Shown here: piece by piece, positions 25,806 to 35,757 of the stretch
How the letters are laid out: every line of letters begins with the position of its first letter
Position numbering within the stretch: position 1 is the stretch's first letter
NCBI RefSeq assembly: GCF_016907475.1
Contig: NZ_JAFBCA010000001.1
Span: 4,774,001 to 4,838,000 of the forward strand
Reading direction: 5' to 3'
DNA: 64,000 nucleotides
DNA from: Nocardioides cavernae
GTDB taxonomy: Bacteria > Actinomycetota > Actinomycetes > Propionibacteriales > Nocardioidaceae
Notes under the pieces: generated by a model
What the model saw: the letters and a program-made list of their open reading frames with translations, nothing else
Told to the model about the DNA's origin: nothing
The model's database searches: none
Program-made: the position numbers and the translations under genes

Positions 25806-26370
25806 CGCGGACCGCCTCGACAAGCGAGACCAGCGTCTGCGTGGTGGGGATCCGGCCGTTGACCGACGCCGCGACCCGGCCCTCGGCGTCGAGGACGACC
25901 GTGCTCGGGATGGACCGCGGCGTCAGGGTGCCGGCGAACGGCAGCAGCGCCGAGCCGTCGGCGGAGTAGATCGAGGAGTACGGCACGTCGAGGTCGCGGA
26001 CGTAGGCCGCTGCGTCGTCCTGCGAGGCGTCACGGATGTTGAGGCCGATGAACTGCACGTCGTCGCCGAGCGCGGCGGCGGCCGCGTTGAGGTCGGGCTG
26101 CTCCTTGATGCACGGCGGGCACCACGACGCCCACACGTTGACCACCACCGGCCCGCCGCGCAGGTCAGCGAGGTCGACGTCGCCGCCCTCGAGGTCGGTG
26201 CCGGTGAGGTCGACGGGCTCGCCGCGGTCGGCCGGCGCCACCTCCGTCGGGACGCCGGTCCCGGAGATGTAGCCCTTGTCACCGGTCCCGGACAGGCCGG
26301 AGCAACCCGCGAGCGCGAGCAGGCAGGCGAGGCCCAGGAGCGGGCCGAGGAGCAGGCGGACGAGCTTCAG
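25798..26370 (-). CDS. resA: ResA/TlpA-like thiol-disulfide lipoprotein, probable CTG start
   Basis: 190 residues. Membrane-anchored thioredoxin-fold reductase for apocytochrome c haem-binding cysteines. The lipobox LAGC places the lipid Cys at 23, and the active site is WCPPC (Cys84, Cys87). No ATG, GTG or TTG is available in frame before the signal peptide. The only fitting start is CTG at 26370, overlapping the upstream stop as CTGA, with GGGAGGA seven nt before it. Coupled to the phosphatase gene upstream and ccdA downstream. Confidence 0.85.
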   Translation of the reverse strand: MKLVRLLLGPLLGLACLLALAGCSGLSGTGDKGYISGTGVPTEVAPADRGEPVDLTGTDLEGGDVDLADLRGGPVVVNVWASWCPPCIKEQPDLNAAAAALGDDVQFIGLNIRDASQDDAAAYVRDLDVPYSSIYSADGSALLPFAGTLTPRSIPSTVVLDAEGRVAASVNGRIPTTQTLVSLVEAVRDE

Positions 26371-27044
26371 GGCCGGTCCTCCCGTGGGGCACCACCGGCG
26401 GAGAACGGGGCGGAGCGGTCGCCCACCGGGATGAGGTCGCCTGCCGGCTCCGAGTAGCGGACCTGCGTCACCCGGTCGTCGTCGAAGACGACGCTCGTCA
26501 GGGAGCACAGCGTGCACTGGCGGGTCTTGGGGTGGTGGAGGTAGCTGCGCTTCTCCAGGAACAGCCGCGTCGTCCAGATGGGAAGCTGGTGGGACACCAC
26601 GACGGCCTCGTGGCCGGCCGCGGACTCGCGTGCGTCGTGGACCGCCGCCATCATCCGGCCGGCGATCTCGTCGTAGGGCTCGCCCCACGACGGCTTGAAC
26701 GGGTTGTACATGTGGCGCAGCAGGCCGGGGCGCTTGAGGAACGTCTTCGCGCCGTCACCGAAGTCGATGCCCTGGAACTTGTTGCCGGACTCGATCACTC
26801 GCGGGTCGAGCTGCGGCGTGATCGCGAGTCGCTCCGCCAGCGGCGCGAGGGTCTCCTGCGCCCGCTCGAGCGGCGACGTGCGGAGGTGGACGATGTCGCG
26901 GTCGCCGATCGTCTCCGCGATCCGCCGCGCCATCTGGTTGCCGAGGTCGGACAGGTGGAACCCGTCCATCCGGCCGTAGAGGACGCCACCGGGGTTGTGG
27001 ACCTCACCGTGCCGGAGCAGGTGGACGATGGTCTGGACTCCCAT
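26367..27044 (-). CDS. histidine phosphatase (phosphoglycerate mutase-like)
   Basis: 225 residues of the histidine phosphatase superfamily. The RHG motif LLRHGEV gives phospho-acceptor His12, and the second catalytic His is in VVVSHQLPIW. Members at this position between hemL and ccs genes are conserved in actinobacteria. True phosphoglycerate mutase activity is not implied, and the substrate is unknown. The ATG at 27044 is one nt after the hemL stop, with GGGAGG 8 nt upstream. Confidence 0.85.
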   Translation of the reverse strand: MGVQTIVHLLRHGEVHNPGGVLYGRMDGFHLSDLGNQMARRIAETIGDRDIVHLRTSPLERAQETLAPLAERLAITPQLDPRVIESGNKFQGIDFGDGAKTFLKRPGLLRHMYNPFKPSWGEPYDEIAGRMMAAVHDARESAAGHEAVVVSHQLPIWTTRLFLEKRSYLHHPKTRQCTLCSLTSVVFDDDRVTQVRYSEPAGDLIPVGDRSAPFSAGGAPREDRP

Positions 27045-27045
27045 G

Positions 27046-28374
27046 TCAGTGACCTCCCGCCGCAGCGGCCGCGGACGCAGCGGCCGGCAGCGCGTCGATG
27101 ATGGTGGACACGGCCCGGTCGTCGTGCGCCGAGGAGACGAACCACGCCTCGTACGCCGACGGGGGCAGGTAGACGCCCTGGTCGAGCATCGAGTGGAAGA
27201 ACGCGGCGTAGGCGCCGGTGTCCTGCTGGCTCGCCCCGGCGAAGTCGCGGACCGCGCCGTCACGGAAGAACACCGAGAACATGGTGCCGGCGGTCTGGAC
27301 GACGTGCGGGACGCCGGCCGCCTGGAGGTGCTCGGAGACGGCGGCTCGGATGGTCTTCGCGGTGGCGTCGAGCTGCGCGTAGACGGCGGGCGTGGCGAGC
27401 CGCAGGGTGGCGAGGCCAGCCGTCGTGGCGACCGGGTTCCCCGAGAGCGTGCCGGCCTGGTAGACGGGACCCTCCGGCGCGAGGTGGGCCATGAGGTCGG
27501 CGCGACCGCCGAAGGCCGCTGCCGGGAACCCGCCGCCCATCACCTTGCCGAAGGTCATCAGGTCGGGCGTCCAGCCCTCGACGGCGCCATCGAGTCCCCA
27601 CCCGCCCTGCTCGGTCGCGCGGAAGCCGGTCATCACCTCGTCGCTGATGAACAGGGCGCCGTGGGCGCGGCAGGTCTCGGCGAGGAAGGCGTTGAAGCCC
27701 GGCGCCGGCGGCACGACACCCATGTTGCCCGGCGACGCCTCGGTGATCAGGCACGCGATGCGCGACCCGTGGGCCTCGAAGGCGGCCGCCACGGCGGCGC
27801 GGTCGTTGTAGGTCAGGACGAGCGTCTCGGCCGCCGACGACGCAGGCACGCCGCTGGTGCCGGGCACCGCCAGCGTCGCGACGCCCGACCCGGCCTCGGC
27901 CAGCAGCGGGTCGACGTGGCCGTGGTAGCAGCCGGCGAACTTCACGACGAGGTCGCGACCGGTCGCGCCGCGCGCCAGCCGGATCGCCGACATGGTGGCC
28001 TCGGTGCCGGAGGAGACGAAGCGGACCCGCTCCACCGGCGTACGCCGCACGATCTCCTCGGCCAGCTCGACCTCGGGCTCCGTCGGGGTGCCGTACGACG
28101 TGCCGCGGGCCACCGCTCCGGCCACGGCCGCCTGCACGTCGGGGTGCGCGTGGCCGAGCAGCATCGGACCCCACGAGCAGATCAGGTCGACGTAGTCGTT
28201 GCCGTCGGCGTCGGTGAGCCAGGCCCCCGAGGCCGAGGTGATGAAGCGCGGCGTCCCGCCGACCGCGGTGAACGCGCGCACGGGCGAGTTCACGCCGCCG
28301 GGCGTCACGGCCCGGGCACGCTCGAACCAGGCTTCGCTGGCCGCGGTCGTCGAGGGGATGGTCGCGGAGGTCAC
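27046..28374 (-). CDS. hemL: glutamate-1-semialdehyde 2,1-aminomutase
   Basis: PLP enzyme giving 5-aminolevulinate, the second step of the C5 haem pathway after HemA (encoded at 33398). It has 442 residues. Lys277 in [12 protein letters not shown] is the PLP lysine; GVNSPVRAF and [15 protein letters not shown] are family blocks. GTG start. It heads the leftward hemL-phosphatase-resA-ccdA-resB-ccsB series, joining haem synthesis to cytochrome c assembly. Confidence 0.95.
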   Translation of the reverse strand: MTSATIPSTTAASEAWFERARAVTPGGVNSPVRAFTAVGGTPRFITSASGAWLTDADGNDYVDLICSWGPMLLGHAHPDVQAAVAGAVARGTSYGTPTEPEVELAEEIVRRTPVERVRFVSSGTEATMSAIRLARGATGRDLVVKFAGCYHGHVDPLLAEAGSGVATLAVPGTSGVPASSAAETLVLTYNDRAAVAAAFEAHGSRIACLITEASPGNMGVVPPAPGFNAFLAETCRAHGALFISDEVMTGFRATEQGGWGLDGAVEGWTPDLMTFGKVMGGGFPAAAFGGRADLMAHLAPEGPVYQAGTLSGNPVATTAGLATLRLATPAVYAQLDATAKTIRAAVSEHLQAAGVPHVVQTAGTMFSVFFRDGAVRDFAGASQQDTGAYAAFFHSMLDQGVYLPPSAYEAWFVSSAHDDRAVSTIIDALPAAASAAAAAGGH

Positions 28375-28442
28375 CGGGTCATTGTCACGCAGGCGCGCAA
28401 GGGATCCCCATTCGGTGCGTATGGGCTTCCCACGGATGTGGG

Positions 28443-28471
28443 TTGGCGCACAGGCGACTCGCGCGTAACTT
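28443..28471 (+). promoter_or_regulatory. promoter of the lytic transglycosylase gene
   Basis: TTGGCG (28443-28448), a 17-nt spacer and TAACTT (28466-28471) predict a start near 28478 and a leader of about 90 nt. I compared the leader with the c-di-AMP riboswitch often found before wall hydrolases and saw no convincing match. Confidence 0.5.
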
Positions 28472-28568
28472 GGTGTGACGAATCGTCGTTGACCAGGTGT
28501 GGACGTGCCCGGAGGGGGTACGAGGACTCCACGACCACCGCGGGACGACCAAGGGGAGTGCGCACGAC

Positions 28569-29768
28569 ATGTCGAGTTCCACCCGACTGCACCGAGCGAT
28601 CGCCATCATCCCGCTGGCGGTGCTCTCCGCCGCGTGGACCGCCAACCTCGCAGGCGTGGGCGTCGACCCGGCGAGCGCCGACCCCGACGGCTCGCAGACC
28701 CTCCCCGACGGCACCGTCCTGCCGACCGCCGCGATCGAGGCGCCGGCCAGCGTGGGCGACGCGGTGGCCCGTGCCGCCTCGCTCACCCCCGGCAGCGCCA
28801 GTGACATCCCGCAGGCCGCGCTGTCGGCCTACCAGCGCGCCGAGGCCGTGATCAACGAGGCCGACAAGGGCTGCAACCTGCCGTGGGAGCTGATCGCCGC
28901 GATCGGTCGGGTCGAGTCCGACCACGGCCGCTTCGGGGGCAACGCCCTCGACGACCGCGGCGTCGCCCGCCCGGGCATCTTCGGCATCGCGCTCAACGGC
29001 AAGCACGACACCCAGCGGATCCTCGACACCGACGCCGGGCAGTACGACGACGACACCCGCTTCGACCGGGCCGTGGGTCCGATGCAGTTCATCCCCTCGA
29101 CGTGGTCCGTGGTCGGGGTCGACGGTGACAACGACGGCACCCGCGACCCGCAGGACGTCGACGACGCGGCCCTCGCCACGGCCGTCTACCTCTGCTCCGG
29201 TGACGACGACCTGTCGTCGGAGAAGGGCCAGCGTGCCTCGGTCTACCGCTACAACCACTCCAACGCCTACGTCGACCTGGTGCTGGGGATCATGCAGGCC
29301 TACATGGACGGCGACTTCAGCGCCGTGCCGACCTCGACCCTCACCTCCGGCGTGATCGTCCCCGACCCCACCTCCTCGACCGGCGGCAACGGCGGCAAGG
29401 GGGGCAACAGCGGCGTGAAGGGCGGCAACGGCGACAACGGCGGGAAGGACAACGACTCCTCCCCCACCAAGGACCCGACCCCCACGCAGACCCAGAGCCC
29501 GACCCAGACGCAGAGCCCCACCCCCACCCAGGACCCGACCCAGTCGGCGACCCAGGACCCCACCAAGGACCCGACCAAGGACCCGACGGTCGTGCCCACC
29601 GTCGACCCGACGACGCCGCTGCCGACGCTCACGCCGACGCTGCCGACCAACACCATCACCGCCACCCTGACCTGGGCCGAGGCCCAGACCCAGTGCCTGG
29701 CCAGCGGGATCTCCGCGCTCGACGTGCCGGCGCTCAACGCCTGCATCGACAACCTGATGAACCCCTGA
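28569..29768 (+). CDS. secreted lytic murein transglycosylase
   Basis: 399 residues. A signal peptide (about 1-36, ending ASAD) precedes a lysozyme-like transglycosylase domain (about 85-240). The domain has the catalytic Glu in [13 protein letters not shown] and [10 protein letters not shown] further on, the MltB-type pattern. A Gly/Lys linker and Pro-Thr-Gln repeats (about 300-360) and a Cys-containing C-terminal segment follow. It cleaves peptidoglycan glycan strands. The ATG at 28569 has GGGGAG 12 nt upstream. It converges on hemB. Confidence 0.85.
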   Translation: MSSSTRLHRAIAIIPLAVLSAAWTANLAGVGVDPASADPDGSQTLPDGTVLPTAAIEAPASVGDAVARAASLTPGSASDIPQAALSAYQRAEAVINEADKGCNLPWELIAAIGRVESDHGRFGGNALDDRGVARPGIFGIALNGKHDTQRILDTDAGQYDDDTRFDRAVGPMQFIPSTWSVVGVDGDNDGTRDPQDVDDAALATAVYLCSGDDDLSSEKGQRASVYRYNHSNAYVDLVLGIMQAYMDGDFSAVPTSTLTSGVIVPDPTSSTGGNGGKGGNSGVKGGNGDNGGKDNDSSPTKDPTPTQTQSPTQTQSPTPTQDPTQSATQDPTKDPTKDPTVVPTVDPTTPLPTLTPTLPTNTITATLTWAEAQTQCLASGISALDVPALNACIDNLMNP

Positions 29769-29779
29769 CGGGGCTCAGG
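29764..29779. terminator. short convergent hairpin with both stop codons
   Basis: CCTGA (29764-29768) pairs with TCAGG (29775-29779) around CGGGGC; an alternative CCCC/GGGG pairing overlaps it. The arms hold the stops of the transglycosylase and hemB genes. Confidence 0.4.
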
Positions 29780-30770
29780 CGCGCAGCAGGCGGGCGGCCT
29801 CCGAGGCCCAGTACGTGAGGATGACGTCGGCCCCGGCACGGCGGATCGAGGTCAGGGTCTCCAGGATGGCGGCCTCGCGGTCGATCCAGCCGTTGGCCGC
29901 GGCGGCCTCGAGCATCGCGTACTCGCCGGAGACGTTGTAGGCGGCGACCGGGACGTCGACGGCGTCGCGCACGCGGCGTACGACGTCGAGGTAGGGCAGG
30001 GCCGGCTTCACCATCACGAGGTCGGCACCCTCGGCGACGTCGAGGAGCACCTCCCGGACGCCCTCGAGGGCGTTGGCGGGGTCCTGCTGGTAGGTGCGGC
30101 GGTCACCGACGAGCGAGGAGTCGACGGCCTCGCGGAACGGGCCGAAGAAGGCGGAGGCGTACTTCGCGGAGTAGGCGAGCACGGACACGTGGCTGTGCCC
30201 GGCGTCGTCGAGGGCCTTGCGGACGACCGCGACCTGGCCGTCCATCATCCCGCTGGGGCCGACCATGTCGACCCCGGCCGCAGCCTGCGCAAGGGCCATC
30301 TCGGCGTACGCCGCCAGGGTCTGGTCGTTGTCGACCTCGCCGTCGGGCGTGAGGAGGCCGCAGTGGCCGTGGTCGGTGAACTCGTCGAGGCACAGGTCCG
30401 ACATCACCGTGAGCTGGTCGCCCACCTCGGCGACGACGTCGGTGATGGCGAGGTTGAGGACGCCGGCCGGGTCGAGCGCTCCGGAGCCCGTGGCGTCCTT
30501 GTGCTCGGGGATGCCGAAGAGCATCACCCCACCGAGGCCGAGCTCGGCCGCCTCGGCGACCGCCCGCTTGAGCGAGTCGCGGGAGTGCTGGACGACACCC
30601 GGCATCGAGGAGATCGGGTGCGGTTCGGCGAGGCCCTCGCGGATGAACACCGGCAGGACCAGCGAGCTGGGCACCACGTGGGTCTCGGCGACCATGCGGC
30701 GCAGCGCTGGGGTGCGCCGCAGCCGCCGGGGTCGGATGGTCGGGCCCTGGACGTGCGTCTCCTCGGTCAC
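29775..30770 (-). CDS. hemB: 5-aminolevulinate dehydratase (porphobilinogen synthase)
   Basis: Condenses two 5-aminolevulinate molecules to porphobilinogen. It has 331 residues. Schiff-base lysines are Lys203 (YSAKYASAF) and Lys255 (MVKPALPYL). The metal-site region [17 protein letters not shown] has two cysteines (127 and 137) with Asp where zinc enzymes have the third Cys. The GTG at 30770 with GGAG upstream was chosen over a longer frame. It is last in the rex-hemA-hemC-cobA/hemD-hemB series. Confidence 0.94.
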   Translation of the reverse strand: MTEETHVQGPTIRPRRLRRTPALRRMVAETHVVPSSLVLPVFIREGLAEPHPISSMPGVVQHSRDSLKRAVAEAAELGLGGVMLFGIPEHKDATGSGALDPAGVLNLAITDVVAEVGDQLTVMSDLCLDEFTDHGHCGLLTPDGEVDNDQTLAAYAEMALAQAAAGVDMVGPSGMMDGQVAVVRKALDDAGHSHVSVLAYSAKYASAFFGPFREAVDSSLVGDRRTYQQDPANALEGVREVLLDVAEGADLVMVKPALPYLDVVRRVRDAVDVPVAAYNVSGEYAMLEAAAANGWIDREAAILETLTSIRRAGADVILTYWASEAARLLRA

Positions 30771-30801
30771 TTCTCCATCCTTCCCCAGCGGCGGGTACGA
30801 G

Positions 30802-32457
30802 CTACTTGGCGCGGGCCTTGCGGCGACCCGACGCGGTGCGCTCGCTCGGACGCGTGACCGGCTCGCCGGCCTCGAGCATCGAGAGGCGTCGTGTCGCGCC
30901 GAAGTCGGCGAGGGCATCGACGAGGACCTCGACGTCGGGCGTCGGGGCCAGCACGTCGACCCGCAGGCCGTGCTCCTCGGCGGTCTTGGCCGTCTGCGGG
31001 CCGATCACCGCGATGATCGTCGACGGGTGCGGCTTGCCGGCGATGCCGACGAGGTTGCGGACCGTCGAGGACGAGGTGAAGACGACCGCGTCGAACTTGC
31101 CGGTCTTGATGGCGTCGCGGACCGGCGCCGGCGGCGGGGTGGCCCGCACCGTGCGGTAGGCGGTGACGTCGTCGCACTCCCAGCCGAGGTCGACCAGGCC
31201 GGCGACGAGGTTCTCCGTCGCGATGTCGGCGCGGGGCAGGAAGACCCGGTTGATCGGGTCGAGCACCTCGTCGTAGGGCGGCCACTCCTCGAGCAGGCCG
31301 GCGGCGGACTGGTCGCCGGACGGGACGAGGTCGGCGCGCAGGCCCCAGTCGGCGATCGCCTGGGCGGTCTTGTCGCCCACCGCGGCGATCTTCAGGCCGG
31401 AGAAGGCGCGGGCGTCGAGGCCGTACTCCTCGAACTTCTCGCGCACGGCCTTGACCGCGTTGACCGAGGTGAAGGCGATCCACTCGTAGCGGCCCTCGAC
31501 GAGGCCGCGGACGGCCTTGTCCATCTGGAGCGGGTTGCGCGGCGGCTCGACCGAGATGGTCGGCACCTCCTCGGGCACGGCGCCGTACTCACGCAGGCGA
31601 CGCGACAGCGAGCCGGCCTGCTCCTTGGTGCGCGGCACCAGCGCGCGCCAGCCGAACAGCGGCTTGGTCTCGAACCACGACAGGGTCTGGCGCAGGTCGA
31701 CGACGTCACCGATGACGGTGATCGCCGGCGGCGCGATGCGCGCGGCGCGGGCGTCGGCCGCGATGTCGGCCAGCGTGGAGACGAGCGTGTGCTGCTCGGT
31801 CGTGGTGCCGACGCGGGTCATCGCGACCGGCGTCTGGGGCGAGCGACCGGCCTCGATGAGCGCGGCCGCGGTCTCGCCGATGCTGCCGACGCCGGAGAGC
31901 AGGACGAGCGTGCGGTCGTCGGCGTAGGCGCTCCAGTCGACCTTGTCGCCGCAGGTGACGACGGCCATCTCCTTGTGGCGCTTGGTGGTCAGCGGGATGC
32001 CGGCGTAGGCCGGGACCGCGCTGACGGAGGAGACACCGGGGACGACGTCGAAGCCGACGCCGGCCTTGACACAGGCCTGCGCCTCCTCGGGTCCCGAGGC
32101 GTAGAGGAACGGGTCGCCGATCATCAGCCGGACGACACGCTGCTTCTTGCCGTGGCGTACGACGACCTTGGCGCGGGCCGCGTGGGTCAGGGGCTGGCCG
32201 TCCTCGCCGAAGCCGCCGTCGACGATCTCCGGGCCGCCCTCGAGGCCGTCGGGGCCCTCGACGAGGCCGAGGACCTGGCGGACCAGCTCGGTGTGCTCAG
32301 GAGCCTCGGTCACGATCACCTCGGCACTCTGGAGAAGCTCCACGGCTCGCACCGTCAACAGGCCCGGGTCACCGGGTCCACTGCCGACGAACGACACCCA
32401 GCCCTGGGCCGGAGTGGTGGGCGCGGTGCTGGCCTGCGGGGTCTGTACTCGCGTCAT
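30802..32457 (-). CDS. hemD: fused uroporphyrinogen-III C-methyltransferase / uroporphyrinogen-III synthase
   Basis: 551 residues. The N-terminal half (about 20-265) is a CobA/SUMT SAM methyltransferase ([36 protein letters not shown]). The C-terminal half (about 275-525) is HemD ([29 protein letters not shown]). The fusion lets one chain close the tetrapyrrole ring and divert it to sirohaem or cobalamin, and is usual in actinobacteria. A Lys/Arg-rich tail ends the protein. The ATG overlaps the hemC stop (ATGA). Confidence 0.93.
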   Translation of the reverse strand: MTRVQTPQASTAPTTPAQGWVSFVGSGPGDPGLLTVRAVELLQSAEVIVTEAPEHTELVRQVLGLVEGPDGLEGGPEIVDGGFGEDGQPLTHAARAKVVVRHGKKQRVVRLMIGDPFLYASGPEEAQACVKAGVGFDVVPGVSSVSAVPAYAGIPLTTKRHKEMAVVTCGDKVDWSAYADDRTLVLLSGVGSIGETAAALIEAGRSPQTPVAMTRVGTTTEQHTLVSTLADIAADARAARIAPPAITVIGDVVDLRQTLSWFETKPLFGWRALVPRTKEQAGSLSRRLREYGAVPEEVPTISVEPPRNPLQMDKAVRGLVEGRYEWIAFTSVNAVKAVREKFEEYGLDARAFSGLKIAAVGDKTAQAIADWGLRADLVPSGDQSAAGLLEEWPPYDEVLDPINRVFLPRADIATENLVAGLVDLGWECDDVTAYRTVRATPPPAPVRDAIKTGKFDAVVFTSSSTVRNLVGIAGKPHPSTIIAVIGPQTAKTAEEHGLRVDVLAPTPDVEVLVDALADFGATRRLSMLEAGEPVTRPSERTASGRRKARAK

Positions 32458-33401
32458 GCGTGCTGATTCCTCACTGGTGGTGCTTCCATCAGGTCTGCTG
32501 CTCCCTCGTCGAGCATGTCGCTCGCGAGGCGTGTTCCGATCCGTTCGGCCTCGGTGACGGGGCCGGTGGTGCTCATCCGCACCGACAGGCCGCCGTCCTC
32601 GGAGAGGACCACGGCGCGTAGCCACAGCTCCTCGCCGTCCTCCCCCTCGACGACCTCGGCCAGGGCACCCAGCGGGGCCGAGCAGCCGGCCTCGAGGGTG
32701 GACAGGACCGCGCGCTCGGCCGTGACCGCGGCGCGGGTGGCGGGGTCGTCGAGCCGGGCCAGCGCCGCCACCAGCTCGGTGTCGCCGGAGCGGCACTCGA
32801 TGGCAAGGGCGCCCTGGCCGGGCGCCGGCAGCATCTGGAGGGGGTCGAGGACCTCGGTGACCTCGTCGAGGCGGCCGAGGCGGGCGAGCCCGGCGCGAGC
32901 CAGGACGATCGCGTCGACCTCGCCGCTGCGGACCTTGCCGATCCGGGTGTCGACGTTGCCGCGGATGCCGTGGAGCTCCAGGCCCAGGCCGAGGGCCGCG
33001 AGCTGGCTGACCCGACGCGGTGAGCCCGTGCCGAGCCGGCTGCCCACGGGCAGCTCGCCGAGCGTGAGGCCGTCGCGGGCCACGATCACGTCGCGCGGGT
33101 CCTCGCGCACCGGCACGGCAGCCAGCGCGATGCCGTCGGCGGGCGCGGTCGGCAGGTCCTTGAGCGAGTGGACGGCGAAGTCGACGTGGCCGTCGAGGAG
33201 CGCGTCGCGCAGCGCGCTGACGAAGACCCCGGTGCCGCCCATCTGGGCGAGCGGGGCGGCGCTGCGGTCGCCCTCGGTCGAGACCTCGACGAGCTCGACC
33301 TCGCGGCCGAGGTGCGCCTCGACGAGCCCGGCCACGAGCCCGGACTGGGTGGTGGCCAGGGCGGACGCGCGCGTGCCGAGGCGGAGCGGACGGGCGCTCA
33401 C
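32454..33401 (-). CDS. hemC: hydroxymethylbilane synthase
   Basis: Polymerises four porphobilinogens. It has 315 residues. Cys240 in [10 protein letters not shown] binds the dipyrromethane cofactor. [23 protein letters not shown] and GTGSPRR are family blocks. The GTG start overlaps the hemA stop (GTGA), so hemA-hemC-hemD are coupled. Confidence 0.96.
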   Translation of the reverse strand: MSARPLRLGTRASALATTQSGLVAGLVEAHLGREVELVEVSTEGDRSAAPLAQMGGTGVFVSALRDALLDGHVDFAVHSLKDLPTAPADGIALAAVPVREDPRDVIVARDGLTLGELPVGSRLGTGSPRRVSQLAALGLGLELHGIRGNVDTRIGKVRSGEVDAIVLARAGLARLGRLDEVTEVLDPLQMLPAPGQGALAIECRSGDTELVAALARLDDPATRAAVTAERAVLSTLEAGCSAPLGALAEVVEGEDGEELWLRAVVLSEDGGLSVRMSTTGPVTEAERIGTRLASDMLDEGAADLMEAPPVRNQHA

Positions 33402-34684
33402 TGTTGTCCCTCCGCTCGGGAGATGGCGTCGACCGCGTCGGGGTCGAGCCGGAAGAGCTCGGCCAGCGCGGCGGTGTAGGACACGGCGGGCTCGGCGTCG
33501 GCCAGCTCCTTGACCCGGACGGTCGGCTCGTGGAGGAGCTTGTCGGCGACCCGGCGCACGGTGTGGAGGACCTCGGCGCGGGTGGCGTCGTCGAGGCCCG
33601 GCAGGCGGGTGGACAGCCGCTCCATCTCGGCGTCGACCACCGAGGTCGCCATCGAGCGCAGGGCGACGACGGTCGGCGTCACGCTCGCCTGGCGTCGTAC
33701 GGCCAGGAAGGCGCTGATCTCCTGCCCGACGATGGTGCGTACGTCGTCGACGCCCGCGGTGGCCTCGAGGCCGCGCAGCTCGTCGGCGAGGCCGGCGAGG
33801 TTGATCAGCTCGACGCCCGGCAGGTCGGCCAGCGACGGGTCGACGTCGTGCGGCAGCGCCAGGTCGATCACGCTCAGCGGCCGGTCGCTGCTGCCGCGCG
33901 CGGTGACCACGTCGGCGAGGCGGACCAGCGGCTCGGGGGCGCCGGTGCAGGAGATGACGATGTCGGCCGTGGCGAGCTCGTCGGTGAGTGACTCCAGCGG
34001 CAGCGAGGTGGCGGCGTACTCCTCGGCGAGCCGCTCGGCGCGGGCGGCGGTGCGGTTGAGCACCGAGATGCTGGTGGCACCGCTGCGCGACAGGTGGGCG
34101 ACCGCGAGGGACGCCATCGCGCCGGCGCCGATCACGAGCGCCTTCGCGCCGGCGACGGGCACCGAGCTGCGCTCGAGGGCGGCGGTGACCAGGGAGGGGG
34201 CGGCGCGGTCGATGTCGGTCTCGGCGTGCGCCCGCTTGCCGACGCGCAGCGCCTGCTGGAAGAGGGTGTTGAGCGCCGGGCCGACAGTGCCGTGCTCCTG
34301 GCCGACGCGCAGCGCCTCACGGGTCTGGCCGAGGATCTGGCCCTCGCCCACGACCATCGAGTCAAGGCCGGCGGCCACCTGGAAGAGGTGCGAGACGGCG
34401 CCCTCGTCGTAGTGGACGTAGAGGTGCGGCAGCAGCGCCTCGGTGGACTGCTCGGCACGCGCGACGAGGAGACCCGAAAGGTCCTCCACGCTGCCGTGGA
34501 AGCGGTCGACCTCGGCGTAGACCTCGAGGCGGTTGCAGGTCACGATCGCCGTCGCCTCGGAGACGTGGTCACCACCCATCACGTCCTGGATGAGCTTGGT
34601 GGCGCTCTCACCGTCGAGCGCGAGCTTCTCGAGCAGCTCGACGGGAGCGGACTTGTGGGAGATGCCGACGACCAGGACGCTCAT
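33398..34684 (-). CDS. hemA: glutamyl-tRNA reductase
   Basis: First and usually rate-limiting step of C5 haem synthesis: NADPH-dependent reduction of Glu-tRNA to glutamate semialdehyde. It has 428 residues. Catalytic Cys50 lies in [27 protein letters not shown] opens the protein, and the Rossmann block [12 protein letters not shown] and a helical C-terminal dimerisation domain follow. The ATG at 34684 fits the family start; the in-frame start 10 codons upstream lies in a palindromic repeat. It sits 76 nt after rex, probably co-transcribed. Confidence 0.95.
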   Translation of the reverse strand: MSVLVVGISHKSAPVELLEKLALDGESATKLIQDVMGGDHVSEATAIVTCNRLEVYAEVDRFHGSVEDLSGLLVARAEQSTEALLPHLYVHYDEGAVSHLFQVAAGLDSMVVGEGQILGQTREALRVGQEHGTVGPALNTLFQQALRVGKRAHAETDIDRAAPSLVTAALERSSVPVAGAKALVIGAGAMASLAVAHLSRSGATSISVLNRTAARAERLAEEYAATSLPLESLTDELATADIVISCTGAPEPLVRLADVVTARGSSDRPLSVIDLALPHDVDPSLADLPGVELINLAGLADELRGLEATAGVDDVRTIVGQEISAFLAVRRQASVTPTVVALRSMATSVVDAEMERLSTRLPGLDDATRAEVLHTVRRVADKLLHEPTVRVKELADAEPAVSYTAALAELFRLDPDAVDAISRAEGQQ

Positions 34685-34760
34685 GGCCGTACTCGCTTCG
34701 CTCCGTGCGCCCATGAGGCACTCGACGCACTGCGCTGGATGATTCGCTCGCTGCGCTCGC
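34685..34760. repeat. GCTCGC-type palindromic spacer between rex and hemA
   Basis: The 76-nt gap holds two related blocks, ACTCGCTTCGCTCCGTGCGC and TTCGCTCGCTGCGCTCGCT, each able to fold on itself. It resembles the element at 7181-7219 and may stabilise or trim the rex-hemA mRNA. Confidence 0.45.
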
Positions 34761-35435
34761 TCACGCCGTCACCTCCGTCGTGGGGAGGCCCGACTTGCGC
34801 TGCTCGTGGTAGGCGAGGATCTGCAGCTCGATGGAGAGGTCCACCTTCCGTACGTCGACGCCGTCCGGCACGGTCAGGACGGTCGGGGCGAAGTTGAGGA
34901 TGCTGGTGATGCCGGCAGCGACCATGCGGTCGGCGACGGACTGGGCAGCCACGGCCGGCGTCGCGATCACGCCGATGGACACCGCGTCCTCGGAGACGAT
35001 CGACTCGAGGTCCTCGAAGGAGCGGACGTCGAGCCCGGCGACCCTCTCGTCGTGGCGGTCGGGGTCGGCGTCGAGGAGTGCGACGACGCGGAACCCGCGG
35101 CTGCGGAAGCCGGAGTAGTTGGCGAGCGCGTGACCGAGGTTTCCGATGCCGACGATCACGACCGGCCAGTCCTGCGTCACGCCGATCTCTCGGGCGATCT
35201 GGTAGCGGAGGTACTCCACGTCGTAGCCGACGCCGCGGGTGCCGTAGCTGCCGAGGTAGGACAGGTCCTTGCGGAGCTTGGCGCTGTTGACGCCTGCCGA
35301 GGCGGCGAGCTCCTCGCTGGAGCAGGTCGTGGTGCCGTCGTCCGCCAGGCCGGTCAGGGCACGGAGGTACACGGGAAGCCTGGCGACAGTCGCCTCGGGA
35401 ATGTCCCGGGCAGAGTCGGGGGTCCGTGCGGTCAC
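34761..35435 (-). CDS. rex: redox-sensing transcriptional repressor Rex
   Basis: NADH/NAD+ sensor and repressor, 224 residues. A winged-helix DNA-binding half (about 10-85: LPVYLRALTGL, SSEELAASAGVNSAKLRKDLSYLGSYGTRG) is followed by a Rossmann half with VIVGIGNLGHALANY. The GTG at 35435 matches the family start. In Streptomyces, Rex is known to repress its own rex-hemACD operon and nuo; both targets and Rex-like sites are present in this window. Confidence 0.95.
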   Translation of the reverse strand: MTARTPDSARDIPEATVARLPVYLRALTGLADDGTTTCSSEELAASAGVNSAKLRKDLSYLGSYGTRGVGYDVEYLRYQIAREIGVTQDWPVVIVGIGNLGHALANYSGFRSRGFRVVALLDADPDRHDERVAGLDVRSFEDLESIVSEDAVSIGVIATPAVAAQSVADRMVAAGITSILNFAPTVLTVPDGVDVRKVDLSIELQILAYHEQRKSGLPTTEVTA

Positions 35436-35476
35436 AGCTGCTTCTTTCCAGTCCCGCGAACCTCGCGTGACCCGGC

Positions 35477-35507
35477 CACTGTAGGAGTTTGTGAACGGGA
35501 GAACAAA
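35477..35507 (-). promoter_or_regulatory. rex promoter with Rex-like operator
   Basis: Minus-strand -10 TACAGT (35482-35477) gives a leader of about 35 nt to the rex GTG. Directly upstream, plus strand TTGTGAACGGGAGAACAA (35489-35506) has a perfect left Rex half-site TTGTGAA and a degenerate right half. Placement between -35 and -10 suits autorepression. Confidence 0.55.
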
Positions 35508-35538
35508 ACGACGGAATGGGCGGCTAGCACATGTGAGA

Positions 35539-35561
35539 AGACCCACCCGAAGCGGGGGTCT
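35539..35561 (-). terminator. hairpin upstream of the rex promoter
   Basis: AGACC-CCCG ... CGGG-GGTCT with a 3-nt loop and a small bulge, followed on the minus strand by TTCTC. It would end leftward transcription coming from the 35758-36726 gene before rex begins. Confidence 0.5.
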
Positions 35562-35659
35562 CTCGACTTGCGTGCAGGGTGCCGGAGGGCCTAACGGCGG
35601 GCGTCCGCACCGCTGGTCTGAACCGGTCCCCTCGGTGGCGAGGCCCGCTCCCCGGACGG

Positions 35660-35735
35660 GCTGTAACGCCGGGTTAGGACGGGTACCCCATGTGGTGCTC
35701 GGGGGTGGGTAGCAGCACTAACCCGGCGTTACAGC
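35660..35735. repeat. 18-bp perfect inverted repeat with 40-nt loop
   Basis: Core arms TGTAACGCCGGGTTAG (35662-35677) and CTAACCCGGCGTTACA (35718-35733), plus two more paired bases outside. The 322-nt gap between rex and the luciferase-like gene (35436-35757) holds this, the hairpin above and the rex promoter; I see no gene in it. Confidence 0.6.
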
Positions 35736-35757
35736 GGCGACGCCCCGCCGGGCGAGC

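Noticed and set aside
28380..28568. c-di-AMP riboswitch before the lytic transglycosylase gene
   Set aside because: Wall-hydrolase genes often have one, but the conserved junction sequences were not found in the leader.
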